Shown here piece after piece: positions 28,206-37,592 of a stretch of DNA of 64,000 nt. This stretch comes from Chitinophaga caeni (GTDB taxonomy: Bacteria; Bacteroidota; Bacteroidia; Chitinophagales; Chitinophagaceae). The notes beneath the pieces are model-generated. The model saw nothing but the letters and a program-made list of their open reading frames with translations, had not been told where the DNA came from and did no database searches. The translations under genes and the position numbers were made by a program. Each line of letters opens with the position of its first letter. Position 1 is the stretch's first letter. The stretch covers positions 2,551,001 through 2,615,000 of the forward strand of contig NZ_CP023777.1 of the NCBI RefSeq assembly GCF_002557795.1. The letters are read 5' to 3'.

Positions 28206-29522
28206 TTACTCCATGGCTCCGTAGAAATATTGATTAGCATTGTCTTTTACTACTAGTCCGCCCAGCAGGGATGTAGAGCCACTGATCGTATTATTGATCC
28301 ATTTAGCTTGGAACGTATGGGTTTCCAAGAAATCCTTGATGTCTTGTATCGCGGTATTCACGAGGTTGGCATTACTGTTCTGCGTCGTGTATAGGAATGT
28401 TATTTCCCCGCTTTCAGTTTGGCTCATGGTGTAAGTTACATCAGCGTTGTAAGGTTTGGAAGATGTATAATTGAACCTAATCGTAACGAGATTATCAGCG
28501 TTGAAAGTCATCGTGATGTAGTTCAATGTTCTCTTGGTTGAAAGATGCTGAAATTTGTCATTGGCATCTACTGCCAAATCATCAAAGAAACCACCGAGTA
28601 CCCCGCCCATGTTATCCACATTATAATCGATAGCCGTATAATCTTTGCCGTAGCCCAGCATATTTACCAGCGGTATCAGTGGGTAAGTTGAATAGCTCAC
28701 ATATAGTTTATTCCCGTTTACATTAGCATAATAATTTTTTTGATCATTATCCCACAGCAATTTTTGTATCGTGACATCGCCATAAGTGAAGCTACTGCTT
28801 AGTTCCAGGCCATCCAAGGTAACAGCGTAAGTAGCCGTAGTATTTTCTGTTTGGTTATCTGCGTCGAGGTAGCTAAACTGGATGGACTTATTGGTACCGG
28901 AAATATTTAACGCAACTTCCGTTTTATCATCCATTAGGAAATACGGGTATTTATGGGCATGGATATAAGCGCTTTGCTCATCGATTCTCGTTTTAAGATT
29001 CCCGTCCAGGAAAGCCTGCTCTTCTTCACTGCTCAATTTTACCATGGTCATATGATTCCCTAGGTGGATGCCGGTCATGAAAGTGGTATCGCCATTTGTG
29101 GCCGTAAAAGAAAATTGAAAATCCGACAATAAACCTTTCCCCGTTGGACCACCGTTTACATCACCATCGGGGTCAGCAATTAAGTGAATGTAATTGTAAG
29201 TATCGAAAATTAATGTGGGTAATTGCAGTGCCTTCAGGCGGTAAGTGCTTTCGCTGGTTTTGGATGCCGTGTTGCTATCGAAGTCCGACATCATTGTAAC
29301 ACTACCATCTTCCTTGAACTTTAAGTAGAAGGTAAACCCTTTTCCCCCGTTAGGATAGATGGTTGCTTTCCAACCGTTTTGCGCCGAGAGTAATAAAGCT
29401 TGATCTTCTGCAAGTTGTGCATTGAGCCGAACATCGGGATCTTCCAGGATCGGATCATCGGTTTTTTTACAACTGTAAATGAAACCCATTAACAGCGCTA
29501 TGTATAATGTGATTTTTTTCAT
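28206..29522 (-). CDS. DUF4302 lipoprotein
   Basis: A 438-residue exported lipoprotein: signal peptide with lipobox ending at Cys18 (IYSC). DUF4302 proteins are found almost only beside SusC/SusD and the zinc metallohydrolase that precede it here. The mature part is rich in Asp, Asn and Thr with repeated beta-strand patterns and 'WKATIYPNGGKGFTFYLKFK' near the N-terminus, the family hallmark. It is 6 bp from the metallohydrolase gene and surely co-transcribed. The role is unknown; because of its company it may be a surface-exposed binding component of the uptake complex. Confidence 0.88.
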   Translation of the reverse strand: MKKITLYIALLMGFIYSCKKTDDPILEDPDVRLNAQLAEDQALLLSAQNGWKATIYPNGGKGFTFYLKFKEDGSVTMMSDFDSNTASKTSESTYRLKALQLPTLIFDTYNYIHLIADPDGDVNGGPTGKGLLSDFQFSFTATNGDTTFMTGIHLGNHMTMVKLSSEEEQAFLDGNLKTRIDEQSAYIHAHKYPYFLMDDKTEVALNISGTNKSIQFSYLDADNQTENTTATYAVTLDGLELSSSFTYGDVTIQKLLWDNDQKNYYANVNGNKLYVSYSTYPLIPLVNMLGYGKDYTAIDYNVDNMGGVLGGFFDDLAVDANDKFQHLSTKRTLNYITMTFNADNLVTIRFNYTSSKPYNADVTYTMSQTESGEITFLYTTQNSNANLVNTAIQDIKDFLETHTFQAKWINNTISGSTSLLGGLVVKDNANQYFYGAME

Positions 29523-29528
29523 GTTAAA

Positions 29529-30857
29529 TTAGTTTAGGCTACCGAAAGTGAATGAATTGGAATCCCCTGCTTTTACCAGTTTGCCATATTCCACCGTCAC
29601 GGCATCATCATAGTGGTATGATAATTCGAAGGTGGCATTTGAAAAGTATTCTGCCAAAGGTTTGAAGGCATCGAAGAAATATGTTCCGTTGCCGCTCTTG
29701 GACACCAACTCGAAACCGTAGGTTTCATTACTATCATTGCTGTCTACGCTATAGTAATAACTGGCGCTATTGGTTGCTCCAGCATCACTCCCCGCGGTTT
29801 CCCTGATGGCGATTTTCATTTGTAACCTGCCATCGCTATTAAAGCTTAAGTCGATGTAATCGATTACGAAATGCTCTTCGCTGAAATTGTACAGGGAGTC
29901 TTTAGCAAAATTCAGTGCCTCCAGGAATTCTTGCGATTGGCCCGCGGTATTTTCCGGATCGATCGTTAGGATAGTAAAGGTTTTATCCAATCCTAAGAAG
30001 GGATATAAAGAGCCGGGAGCCACGGTATTGATGGCTTTTTGCACTTTTGTTTGCAACTCCGAAAAGTTGATATTCCAAGCTTGCTTGAAATAAGTGACTA
30101 CGATCGCTTCTTTCTGCCGGATCAGGTCTACCTTGGTATCCGGTGTTTTCAGCAGGGTTTCATAACCCGAACGGCCCTGTGTAAGCATGATTGAAACCAT
30201 CTCTGCAAAGTCTTCTCCCGGCGCTGCCTGTGCATACTGGGTAATGAAGCCGGTTTGCAGGTATGCAGCGTTGGTGCTACTATTCCAGTCGGAAGTATAA
30301 CCGGCAGGCGATACCAGGGGAAATTCCTTCGGGTAGGAACTATTTTGGTTCAATATATGCGTAAACTCGTGGTGGATTGTTTTTAAAACCCTTTGTACCA
30401 CCGAACGTTCTTGCGGCTTGAAGTTGTTGACATTGTACAAGGTAACCTTGTTGCCGCCTTCAGCTTCTCCTAATGTGTAAGTTCCGTTGGTATTGTATTG
30501 CAAGCTTCCAACTAGAACGTATTGCTTAGGCGAATATTTCTTAATAAAGACATCGCCCGCCTGATCAACGTATGGATCGATCCAAGCGTTCCTTACCACC
30601 GACATCAAGGGTTGTACCTGCTCTACTTTCGGCGGCACCATGTTTTTCGAGATATCCACTTCGGTTCCATCCCAACGGTATTTTACATCGATGTTGAAAG
30701 GCTTGGTGAAGTTATCGTACAACCAGTTGTCTATAGCGGTTTTTTCCCAGCTATCTCCTCCGAGGCCAACGATTTCTTTATCGAGGTTATCATCATCTTT
30801 GCTACAGCTCGCTACTGTTAAAGAGCAGGCTAATAATATGTAATGTAATTTCTTCAT
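29529..30857 (-). CDS. Substrate import-associated zinc metallohydrolase lipoprotein
   Basis: A 442-residue lipoprotein (lipobox Cys18 after TVAS) with a zinc-binding HExxH motif: HEFTH at residues 163-167, preceded by 'VLKTIH' and followed by 'EDFAEMVSIML', where Glu could be the third zinc ligand as in gluzincins. This is the TIGR04549 type, which is encoded beside SusC/SusD pairs. It is anchored in the outer or inner membrane facing the periplasm or surface and probably cleaves the imported substrate (peptide or glycopeptide). It lies 11 bp after the susD stop and 6 bp before DUF4302, one operon. Confidence 0.9.
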   Translation of the reverse strand: MKKLHYILLACSLTVASCSKDDDNLDKEIVGLGGDSWEKTAIDNWLYDNFTKPFNIDVKYRWDGTEVDISKNMVPPKVEQVQPLMSVVRNAWIDPYVDQAGDVFIKKYSPKQYVLVGSLQYNTNGTYTLGEAEGGNKVTLYNVNNFKPQERSVVQRVLKTIHHEFTHILNQNSSYPKEFPLVSPAGYTSDWNSSTNAAYLQTGFITQYAQAAPGEDFAEMVSIMLTQGRSGYETLLKTPDTKVDLIRQKEAIVVTYFKQAWNINFSELQTKVQKAINTVAPGSLYPFLGLDKTFTILTIDPENTAGQSQEFLEALNFAKDSLYNFSEEHFVIDYIDLSFNSDGRLQMKIAIRETAGSDAGATNSASYYYSVDSNDSNETYGFELVSKSGNGTYFFDAFKPLAEYFSNATFELSYHYDDAVTVEYGKLVKAGDSNSFTFGSLN

Positions 30858-30868
30858 GATTAGTCAAT

Positions 30869-32317
30869 TTAACGGGGATTCAAGGGTAAGCCGGATAATG
30901 TTACTTCTTCCGGCAATTGTAATTGCTTCCTGTTATCATCGGCGGCTAATTCGAACACTTGCCCATCTTGCGTGGTATGTGTAACCGGCATCTTGTAACG
31001 CAAGATGTCTAACCACCGCATTCCTTCATGAATGAACTCTGCCCTTTTCAGATCAAGCAAAGCATAGATATATGCCGTTTGCTTATCGCTGGTTTTGCTG
31101 GTATAATAAGCCATGATACGCGATTCTGTGAAGTCGTGGGAACTCGGTGTATAAGAGGTCATCCTTGTACTGATCAGGGTATTCATATCTTTCAAACCCT
31201 TGTCGTACATGCCTTTCCAGATATATGCTTCGGCCCTGTTCAACAATACTTCCTCGGTCGTTAATAAAGGCACCATGGTATGGTACACACCGGTAGATGC
31301 GTTGATCGATGTCCGCACGAAGTACGGCATGAACTTCTTCACGAAGTAATAGGTACTGGAGTAAGAATACGATTTGTAAGCGCTGAATTTTTGTCCTAAG
31401 GGTGAAATGATCAGGTCTTTCTTGGGTGATGAAAGGGAATACTGGTATCTACCGTAATAGCTGCCGACCCTGGAAACTGTTTCGCAAAGCAACAGGTTGC
31501 CGGGGTTGTTAGCGTTGGTAAACGCATTCTCCAGCTCGGCTGATGCGTAGTTTTGGTAAGATAACCAGGGGCGTACATTGGCCGCGAAATTGTTTGACGG
31601 AAAAGCCAGGTTCGCCTCTTCAATTACCTTGTCGTAATCTTTTTTGAACAAGTAGAAACGTGTAGCAAAGGCATGCGCTGCTTTCCGGGTGAAGTGGTAA
31701 GCGGGCACCGCGTAATTATCGTTGATTAAGGGAATACCTTCTTGCAAATCTTTCTCTATTTGTTCATAAACATAGGCAACCGTTTTACGGTCGTATTGTT
31801 TGAACACTACGGTTTCTTTATCGGTAACATAGGGGATACCTATATCTTTTGCCGCGGTATTGGGGTCGTATGGTTTGGCGTATAATGTTACCAGCATGAA
31901 GTGTGCGTATGCACGAGCTACTAATGCTTCCCCTTTCTGCGCACTGTACTTGCTAGGATCTTCGGCGTGCTCGCATACGTCCAGCGCATGGTTGGCAGCG
32001 GAGATCGCTTCGTAACACTTGTTCCAATAATAGGTTGGGGAGTCTTGGCTGGTAGAGATAACATCCTTCCAGAAGTATGGATAACCGTTTACCTCGCTCA
32101 CTACGCCACCCACGATGCCGCAATCGATCGGATTGTCGGACATGGCTTCTGCCATCACGAAGTAATTACCGCCTGGGTAAGCTGTTACCAGTAGTTCCGA
32201 AACTTTCTCCGGTGTATTTAAAGTCGTCCGCATATCGGGCGCTTGTTCGAGGTATTTTTTGCAACTCGTACCGAGGGTCATGTTCAATACGAGTAAATAA
32301 GCTATAGAACGTTTCAT
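30869..32317 (-). CDS. SusD/RagB-family outer-membrane nutrient-binding lipoprotein
   Basis: Lid protein of the SusC/SusD uptake complex, tethered to the outer-membrane surface by a lipidated Cys19 (LGTSC). At 482 residues it has the TPR-rich scaffold: 'CYEAISAANHALDVCEHAED' and the conserved 'ALVARAYAHFMLVTLYAKPYD' in the TPR region, and 'GLPLNPR' at the C-terminus. The C-terminal 'RAEFIHEGMRWLDILRYK' is the SusD signature. RagB-type family members that accompany metallohydrolases often bind peptides rather than glycans. The gene starts 10 bp after the susC stop. Confidence 0.92.
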   Translation of the reverse strand: MKRSIAYLLVLNMTLGTSCKKYLEQAPDMRTTLNTPEKVSELLVTAYPGGNYFVMAEAMSDNPIDCGIVGGVVSEVNGYPYFWKDVISTSQDSPTYYWNKCYEAISAANHALDVCEHAEDPSKYSAQKGEALVARAYAHFMLVTLYAKPYDPNTAAKDIGIPYVTDKETVVFKQYDRKTVAYVYEQIEKDLQEGIPLINDNYAVPAYHFTRKAAHAFATRFYLFKKDYDKVIEEANLAFPSNNFAANVRPWLSYQNYASAELENAFTNANNPGNLLLCETVSRVGSYYGRYQYSLSSPKKDLIISPLGQKFSAYKSYSYSSTYYFVKKFMPYFVRTSINASTGVYHTMVPLLTTEEVLLNRAEAYIWKGMYDKGLKDMNTLISTRMTSYTPSSHDFTESRIMAYYTSKTSDKQTAYIYALLDLKRAEFIHEGMRWLDILRYKMPVTHTTQDGQVFELAADDNRKQLQLPEEVTLSGLPLNPR

Positions 32318-32327
32318 ATTTTTCGTA

Positions 32328-35300
32328 TTAGAATCCTGCTTTCAAAGTGAATGTAATTTGTTTAGGTACCGGCAATGCAACTCCACCGGAACTGAAGAAC
32401 TCGGGATCTTGTCCTTTTAGTTTCTTATCTGCATAAATCAACCAGATGTTGTTGCCTTGTACTTTGAATGAGAGGTTGTTGGCGTGGATCAATTTCGCTA
32501 CGCTCGATGGCATGTTATAAGATAATGATGCCTGCTTTAAACGAACGAAACTTCCGTCTGCAACCCTGTTGGACGTGTAGTTATATGCCGTGTATGGATA
32601 TGCTCCGCTGATTTCAGACTTGGTCAGGTAATCAGCGATAGAGGGTACGTTGGTGATCTTCTCATCCAAGGGCAAGGTCCAACGGTCCAGGAACTCTTTA
32701 GGCATGGCATCCGTATCATCATAATAGGTGGAAAACACGTTATTTAAACGGATTTTGTTACCGGCTTGGTAAGACACGAATACGTTTAATGTAAAGTTCT
32801 TGTAGTTAAACGTATTGTTGAAACCGCCTGTAATGGTCGGATCTACGGGTCCTTCGTAGACCAGGTAGTCTTTATTGGTACTTTGAACGTACACGTTGTA
32901 AGAGAGTTCCCCGTTCTCATTGATAAAGTAAGGAACCCCGCGATTATCCAGCTCCTGGAAATTTATAGAATACAAACCCCTGACAGATCGACCTTCTGAT
33001 GGTCCGCCCTCAGGGATAATCATATCATAAATCCTGGGTTTGCTTTTCAGGTTCGTGATTTTATTCTTGTTAAAGCCGAACGTAAGGTTACTTCTCCATG
33101 AAAAATTCTTGCCCTGGATCGGTTTACCTCCAATCGTCACCTCGAAACCGTGCGATACCATGTCCGCATAGTTGGCGGTTTTGGTTACCTCGCCACCGAT
33201 ACCGGAAGTTCTTAAGGAACTGATTAAATCAAAGCTATTTCTCTTGTAAAAATCAAAGGTGAAGTTGAACCGGTCTTTGAATAATCCCAAGTCTGTACCG
33301 AGGTCGAGTTCATATTGTTTCTCCCAGGTTAGTTCGGAGTTTTCCAAGCTGCTGATCTCGATATTCGGCTCTACTTCGGATAATCTCGGGCGGTTGGTGG
33401 TACCGTTATTCAAAACTACCGCCGAGTTGGTTGCATTACCGATACTGGCTGTCAGACCGTAGGAGCCGCGTAATTTCAAATAGCTGATCGTGTTGTTATA
33501 TTTTAAAAAGTCTTCCTGGTCTAAATTCCACGCGGCGCTTAATGTCCAGGTGGGTAGCCAGCGGGCGGTAGGAGAGGCGCCCATACGGTTGGAGCCATCG
33601 TAGCGGATGGTACCGTTAAACACGTACTTACTATCATAGGCGTAGCTACCGTTGAAGAAGAAGGAAGCATAACGATCGTATTGCTTGCTCATTCCAAAGT
33701 AACTGTAATTTCCTTCCAACATCATCTTGATGATACGGTAATCTGTGAACGGTACGCCACCTTTATCGTATTGGTAACCGTAACCGTTGTTGAAACTGTT
33801 TTTACGGTTGGTATACTTGATCTCCTGCCCGGCAAAAGCGCCCAAGTAATGCTTGCGGTTAATTTCTTTTTTCCATTCCAACTGGTTACGGATATAATAG
33901 TTGAAAAGGTAATCATCATTCCTATTATAAAAACCACCGTGCGGAAGCACACTTTCGGGATCAATTATTTCCGGGTGGTCGGGATCATCGTAAAGGAAAA
34001 TGTTATTATTTGCGATGGTGGAGTTCGGTGCATAACGGTATGCTAGCGCCATGTTGGAGTATTCGGTGATCTGGTGTTCGCGGGTAGTTTTTACCACGCG
34101 CAATGCGCCGATCGATTTGAAGTTGAGGTTCTTGTTGATTTTGTAGTTCAACTCTCCCTGCAACTTAAGATCCAACATGTCTAGATCAATCTTGTTTTCG
34201 TTCAACTCATTGATGATATTGAACGGTGCATAATTGCGGGTAAAATATTCCAACTCGCCGCTTTCATCGTATGCAGAAATAGTACGGCTGGTATTCAACG
34301 CGTAACTGAAGGGGTTAATATCAAAATCGCGGTTGTATTTTCCTTCTACCACGTTAGAAGTGCGGCCTTGTGTTCCCGGCGCTCTCTGCTGGCGGATGGC
34401 GCCATTGGCTAAAATGGCTGCCGATAATTTATCCGTGATGTTATAGTTCCCGCGCAGGTTCATCGTATAACGTTGCACGCGATCCGCGATCGTCCAACCG
34501 TTATCATCGTAATAGCCTACGGAAAAATAATGTTGCGATTTGTCGGAACCGGAAGATATGCTTAATGAATGTTCCTGCACAAAGGAGTTGCGGAACAAGA
34601 TATCGAACCAATCCGTATTCACCTTGGCATACCTGCCGAGGAAGGCAGCCCTTCCTTCGGGTGTATTTTCAACGCCGAATTGACCGGTTGTTTCATCGTA
34701 TGTTTTGATCAACTGGTACATCTTGGCATATACACCACCGTTCATCCCGTTGGCAATAGTGGCATTGAGTGAACCTTTGCGGTATAATTCAGCATATACA
34801 GACATCTGCTCTGCCGAATTCATGATATTGTAATTATTATAGTTAGGTTTCAGGAAAGTTGAAAAGTTACCGTTATAGTTGACCTGTGTTCTACCTGCAC
34901 GACCTTTCTTGGTAGTGATAACAACAACACCGTTCATCGCCCTAGCGCCGTATAAGGCCGTGGCAGAAGCATCTTTCAGGATATTGAAACTCTCGATATC
35001 ATCGGCATTGATACCTGCAACAGATGAGCCGATCAAGGTCAATGCATCGCCGCTGGCTAGCTGGTCGTTGGAGATATTCACGATATCTTCCAAAACAACG
35101 CCGTCAATTACCCAGAGCGGTTTGTTTTCGCCGGAGATAGAAGTGGCACCCCGAACGCGGATCCTTGGAGCCGCACCGAAGGTTCCGGAAACATTTTGAA
35201 CGGATACACCGGCCACGCGCCCTTCCAGCATACGGCTTACATCTGTAATACCGTCCTGTTTTACTTCGGCGCCGGAAACGGTAGTGGCAGCTCCGGTAAA

Positions 35301-35975
35301 TAATTTTTTATTAATGTTCTGATAGCCGGTAACAACCACTTCGTTCAAACCGCTCACATTTTCTTCCAGGCTGATATTGAACGAACTTTTATCTTTTACT
35401 GCGACTTCCAAGGTTTTATAACCGATGAACGAAAAGATGAGGACATCTTCATCGCTGGCCTGCAAGGTAAATTTACCCTCGGCATCCGTAGCCGTTCCTT
35501 TATTGGTACCTTTGATGTGTACGCTCACACCGGGTACGGGGTTACCCTTCTTATCTTTCACTGTGCCCGAACGTTCTTTGTCCTTGAGAAAAGTTACGGT
35601 GTTGTTACCCGCTGTTGCAGTAGCAGGGGATTCCGTTTTGATTTTATCTTTCAAAATGATCGTCTTATCCGATATTTCAAAAGAAAAATCTTGGTTCTGC
35701 ATGCTAAGCTCGAGAAATTGCTTCAAGGGCATATTATCAGCTTGTATCGAGATCGGTTTGGCAGATTTTAGTAACTCCTTCTTGTAGAAGACCACGTAAT
35801 CCGTTTGCTTCTCGATAACGTTAAATATTTGCTTGAACGCAATGTGCCGACCTGAAAAGGTAATCGTTTGCGCGCTGGTAGAAGCGCTCAGTTGCAAACA
35901 AAAACCAATGATCAATAACACGGTTAATTTCATGGCAATCAGAATTTTTTTGACCATGGTACGCTGCGTATTCAT
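32328..35975 (-). CDS. SusC/RagA-family TonB-dependent outer-membrane transporter with STN signalling domain
   Basis: Outer-membrane barrel that takes up a large nutrient with its SusD lid. I start at 35975 (MNTQRT...) so that the signal peptide (MVKKILIAMKLTVLLIIGF) is near the N-terminus; an in-frame start at 36110 would add 45 unlikely Cys-rich residues. Order: signal peptide, STN domain (about 30-100, 'IEKQTDYVVFYKKELLKSA'), carboxypeptidase-regulatory-like domain ('GTVKDKKGNPVPGVSVHIKG'), the TonB plug ('NEVVVTGYQNINKKLFTGAA'), and the barrel to the terminal 'FTLKAGF'. The STN domain signals to FecR; upstream fecR and ECF sigma genes are the partners. About 1215 residues. Long 346-bp untranslated gap upstream holds paired hairpins, discussed in findings. 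Confidence 0.95.
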   Translation of the reverse strand: MNTQRTMVKKILIAMKLTVLLIIGFCLQLSASTSAQTITFSGRHIAFKQIFNVIEKQTDYVVFYKKELLKSAKPISIQADNMPLKQFLELSMQNQDFSFEISDKTIILKDKIKTESPATATAGNNTVTFLKDKERSGTVKDKKGNPVPGVSVHIKGTNKGTATDAEGKFTLQASDEDVLIFSFIGYKTLEVAVKDKSSFNISLEENVSGLNEVVVTGYQNINKKLFTGAATTVSGAEVKQDGITDVSRMLEGRVAGVSVQNVSGTFGAAPRIRVRGATSISGENKPLWVIDGVVLEDIVNISNDQLASGDALTLIGSSVAGINADDIESFNILKDASATALYGARAMNGVVVITTKKGRAGRTQVNYNGNFSTFLKPNYNNYNIMNSAEQMSVYAELYRKGSLNATIANGMNGGVYAKMYQLIKTYDETTGQFGVENTPEGRAAFLGRYAKVNTDWFDILFRNSFVQEHSLSISSGSDKSQHYFSVGYYDDNGWTIADRVQRYTMNLRGNYNITDKLSAAILANGAIRQQRAPGTQGRTSNVVEGKYNRDFDINPFSYALNTSRTISAYDESGELEYFTRNYAPFNIINELNENKIDLDMLDLKLQGELNYKINKNLNFKSIGALRVVKTTREHQITEYSNMALAYRYAPNSTIANNNIFLYDDPDHPEIIDPESVLPHGGFYNRNDDYLFNYYIRNQLEWKKEINRKHYLGAFAGQEIKYTNRKNSFNNGYGYQYDKGGVPFTDYRIIKMMLEGNYSYFGMSKQYDRYASFFFNGSYAYDSKYVFNGTIRYDGSNRMGASPTARWLPTWTLSAAWNLDQEDFLKYNNTISYLKLRGSYGLTASIGNATNSAVVLNNGTTNRPRLSEVEPNIEISSLENSELTWEKQYELDLGTDLGLFKDRFNFTFDFYKRNSFDLISSLRTSGIGGEVTKTANYADMVSHGFEVTIGGKPIQGKNFSWRSNLTFGFNKNKITNLKSKPRIYDMIIPEGGPSEGRSVRGLYSINFQELDNRGVPYFINENGELSYNVYVQSTNKDYLVYEGPVDPTITGGFNNTFNYKNFTLNVFVSYQAGNKIRLNNVFSTYYDDTDAMPKEFLDRWTLPLDEKITNVPSIADYLTKSEISGAYPYTAYNYTSNRVADGSFVRLKQASLSYNMPSSVAKLIHANNLSFKVQGNNIWLIYADKKLKGQDPEFFSSGGVALPVPKQITFTLKAGF

Positions 35976-36321
35976 CCTCTTGCCCCCGGTAAGCTGGGTT
36001 GGGAAACCTGCCCGGGCAATCATTCCTTGATGGGTATGCCGGGGCGCCGATTGTTCCCGGCAAGGCATAGCGCACCAAGTACAATTAGCAGTTTTTTGCA
36101 TAAATTGCATTAGTTTGAAGTTGTTAAAGGTTGTTTACAATATTGTCTTGTTCGGCCGGTGACAATGTTCAGATTTTTGCCGGGAGTGGTCGCAACACTT
36201 CCGGTTTTTTATTGTCACTGGAAAATTTCGTTGAATGATGTACGTTTAAATTTTTCGGTTGATAAATATTATTTGGTTAATAATTACTTGCTTGTTAATA
36301 CTGTTTGCCTGACCTAAGTCA
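35976..36321 (-). promoter_or_regulatory. fecR-susC intergenic leader with nested inverted repeats
   Basis: No gene is supported. Nested inverted repeats are present: CCGGTGACAAT (36156-36166) with ATTGTCACTGG (36211-36221, one mismatch), and inside it CCGGGAGTG (36180-36188) with CACTTCCGG (36196-36204, one G-U) around the loop GTCGCAA, followed on the plus strand by TTTTTT. On the plus strand the inner hairpin and T-run have terminator form, though no plus-strand gene ends here, so an antisense RNA may. Confidence 0.5.
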
Positions 36322-37527
36322 TTATTTGCCCGGTGATAAGATATACAACTTCCTGTCGGCTTTCATTTCGTACCGTACACCGTAGTCTTTAAGAATATTA
36401 AGTACATCTGTCAATACTACGTTCCTGCTCATTTTTCCCCCGAACTCTATATTGGGCGCATTTTTCTCAAATATTACTTCCACGTCGTACCATCTTTCGA
36501 CCTGCCGGAGTAAGCTGTGAAGGTCTGCGTCTTCAAAATCGAAATAACCGTCTTTCCAAGCTAGTACAGCTTTCGTATTGACCTGCTTTACTTGAAGGTT
36601 TTGCTTGTCGGAATAGCTGGCTTGCTGCGAGGGTCGCAGCAGGGCGCTTTGTCCCGTTTTATCATCTGTTACACGCACGCTACCTTCTGTAAGTGTAACC
36701 AATTGGATAGGCTCATTATCATAAGCATTGATATTAAAACTGGTGCCCAATGCTTCCACCAACCCACCCTTGGAATGTGCATTACCTTTTACGGCTACCA
36801 TGAATGGGTGTTCCGGATCTTTATGTACGTCGAAATAAACTTCTCCGCTGATTTCTACCCGGCGTTCGCTACCGTTGAATGCCACGGGATATTTAATGTA
36901 GCTGGATGCGTTTAACCAGGCATGTGTTCCATCGGGTAATAAGATCTGGAACTGCCTTCCTTTCGGGGTGCTTAATATATTGTATTGGCTTTGCGAAGTA
37001 TGCTTCGCCGGGACATGTTCGCTATAGTTTAATTGGCCGCCTTGCAGCAATATATTTTTCCCGGATTGTTGTGCTATCACCCCATTGCCAAGGCTATCGA
37101 GCGTTACTTGGCTTCCATCAGCCAGTGTAAGTACGGCCCCGTTTGTACCGGGGGTAAGGTTCGTATCGAATGTGGAGGCAATTAAACCATCGGTATGATT
37201 TACGGAATACAGGAGGTACCCGCATATGCCTAAAATCAGGCTGGCAGCCACTGTCCACCACCATTTTACGGGATTGTTTTTTATAGGAACAACCTTTGTA
37301 TCAACGTTGTCAATAGCCGATTCGATCTTCGCAATCAAGGCTTCATTTCGGCTGGGTTTTGCCGGTAATTGTTCACTGATCAATTCATAACGTGCAACAA
37401 GGTTTTCTATTTCTTTAGCGGGGGCAGAAGATAGCCATGCCAGGAAGGCTTCATGTTCTTCCTCGGTATAATGCCCGGCAGCGTACTTTTCTAGGAATAA
37501 ATATGCTTGTTCAATTTTCATGTCCAT
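36322..37527 (-). CDS. fecR: FecR-family anti-sigma factor / transmembrane signal transducer
   Basis: Membrane protein that holds the partner ECF sigma factor and releases it on a signal from SusC. 401 residues: a cytoplasmic N-terminal anti-sigma region (1-85, 'YLFLEKYAAGHYTEEEHEAF'), one transmembrane helix near 88-107 ('WWWTVAASLILGICGYLLY'), a periplasmic FecR domain ('DGSQVTLDSLGNGVIA', 'TPKGRQFQILLPDGTHAWLN'), and the C-terminal DUF4974 domain (last 75 residues, starting near 'FEDADLHSLLRQVERWYDV') that contacts the STN domain. The start MDMK has an alternative Met3. It follows the sigma gene by 65 bp and precedes susC by 346 bp. Confidence 0.94.
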   Translation of the reverse strand: MDMKIEQAYLFLEKYAAGHYTEEEHEAFLAWLSSAPAKEIENLVARYELISEQLPAKPSRNEALIAKIESAIDNVDTKVVPIKNNPVKWWWTVAASLILGICGYLLYSVNHTDGLIASTFDTNLTPGTNGAVLTLADGSQVTLDSLGNGVIAQQSGKNILLQGGQLNYSEHVPAKHTSQSQYNILSTPKGRQFQILLPDGTHAWLNASSYIKYPVAFNGSERRVEISGEVYFDVHKDPEHPFMVAVKGNAHSKGGLVEALGTSFNINAYDNEPIQLVTLTEGSVRVTDDKTGQSALLRPSQQASYSDKQNLQVKQVNTKAVLAWKDGYFDFEDADLHSLLRQVERWYDVEVIFEKNAPNIEFGGKMSRNVVLTDVLNILKDYGVRYEMKADRKLYILSPGK

Positions 37528-37592
37528 TTTTTATGGCTACATGAAAAAGGACGATCGGGGGTTACAAAAGGACACGCCGGTGGGAAAAAAAA

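Noticed and set aside
35976..36110. In-frame N-terminal extension of the susC gene rich in Cys
   Set aside because: It would put about 45 residues, with Cys and Pro, ahead of a normal signal peptide, which is incompatible with export. The ATG at 35975 is the natural start; the extension overlaps the untranslated leader.
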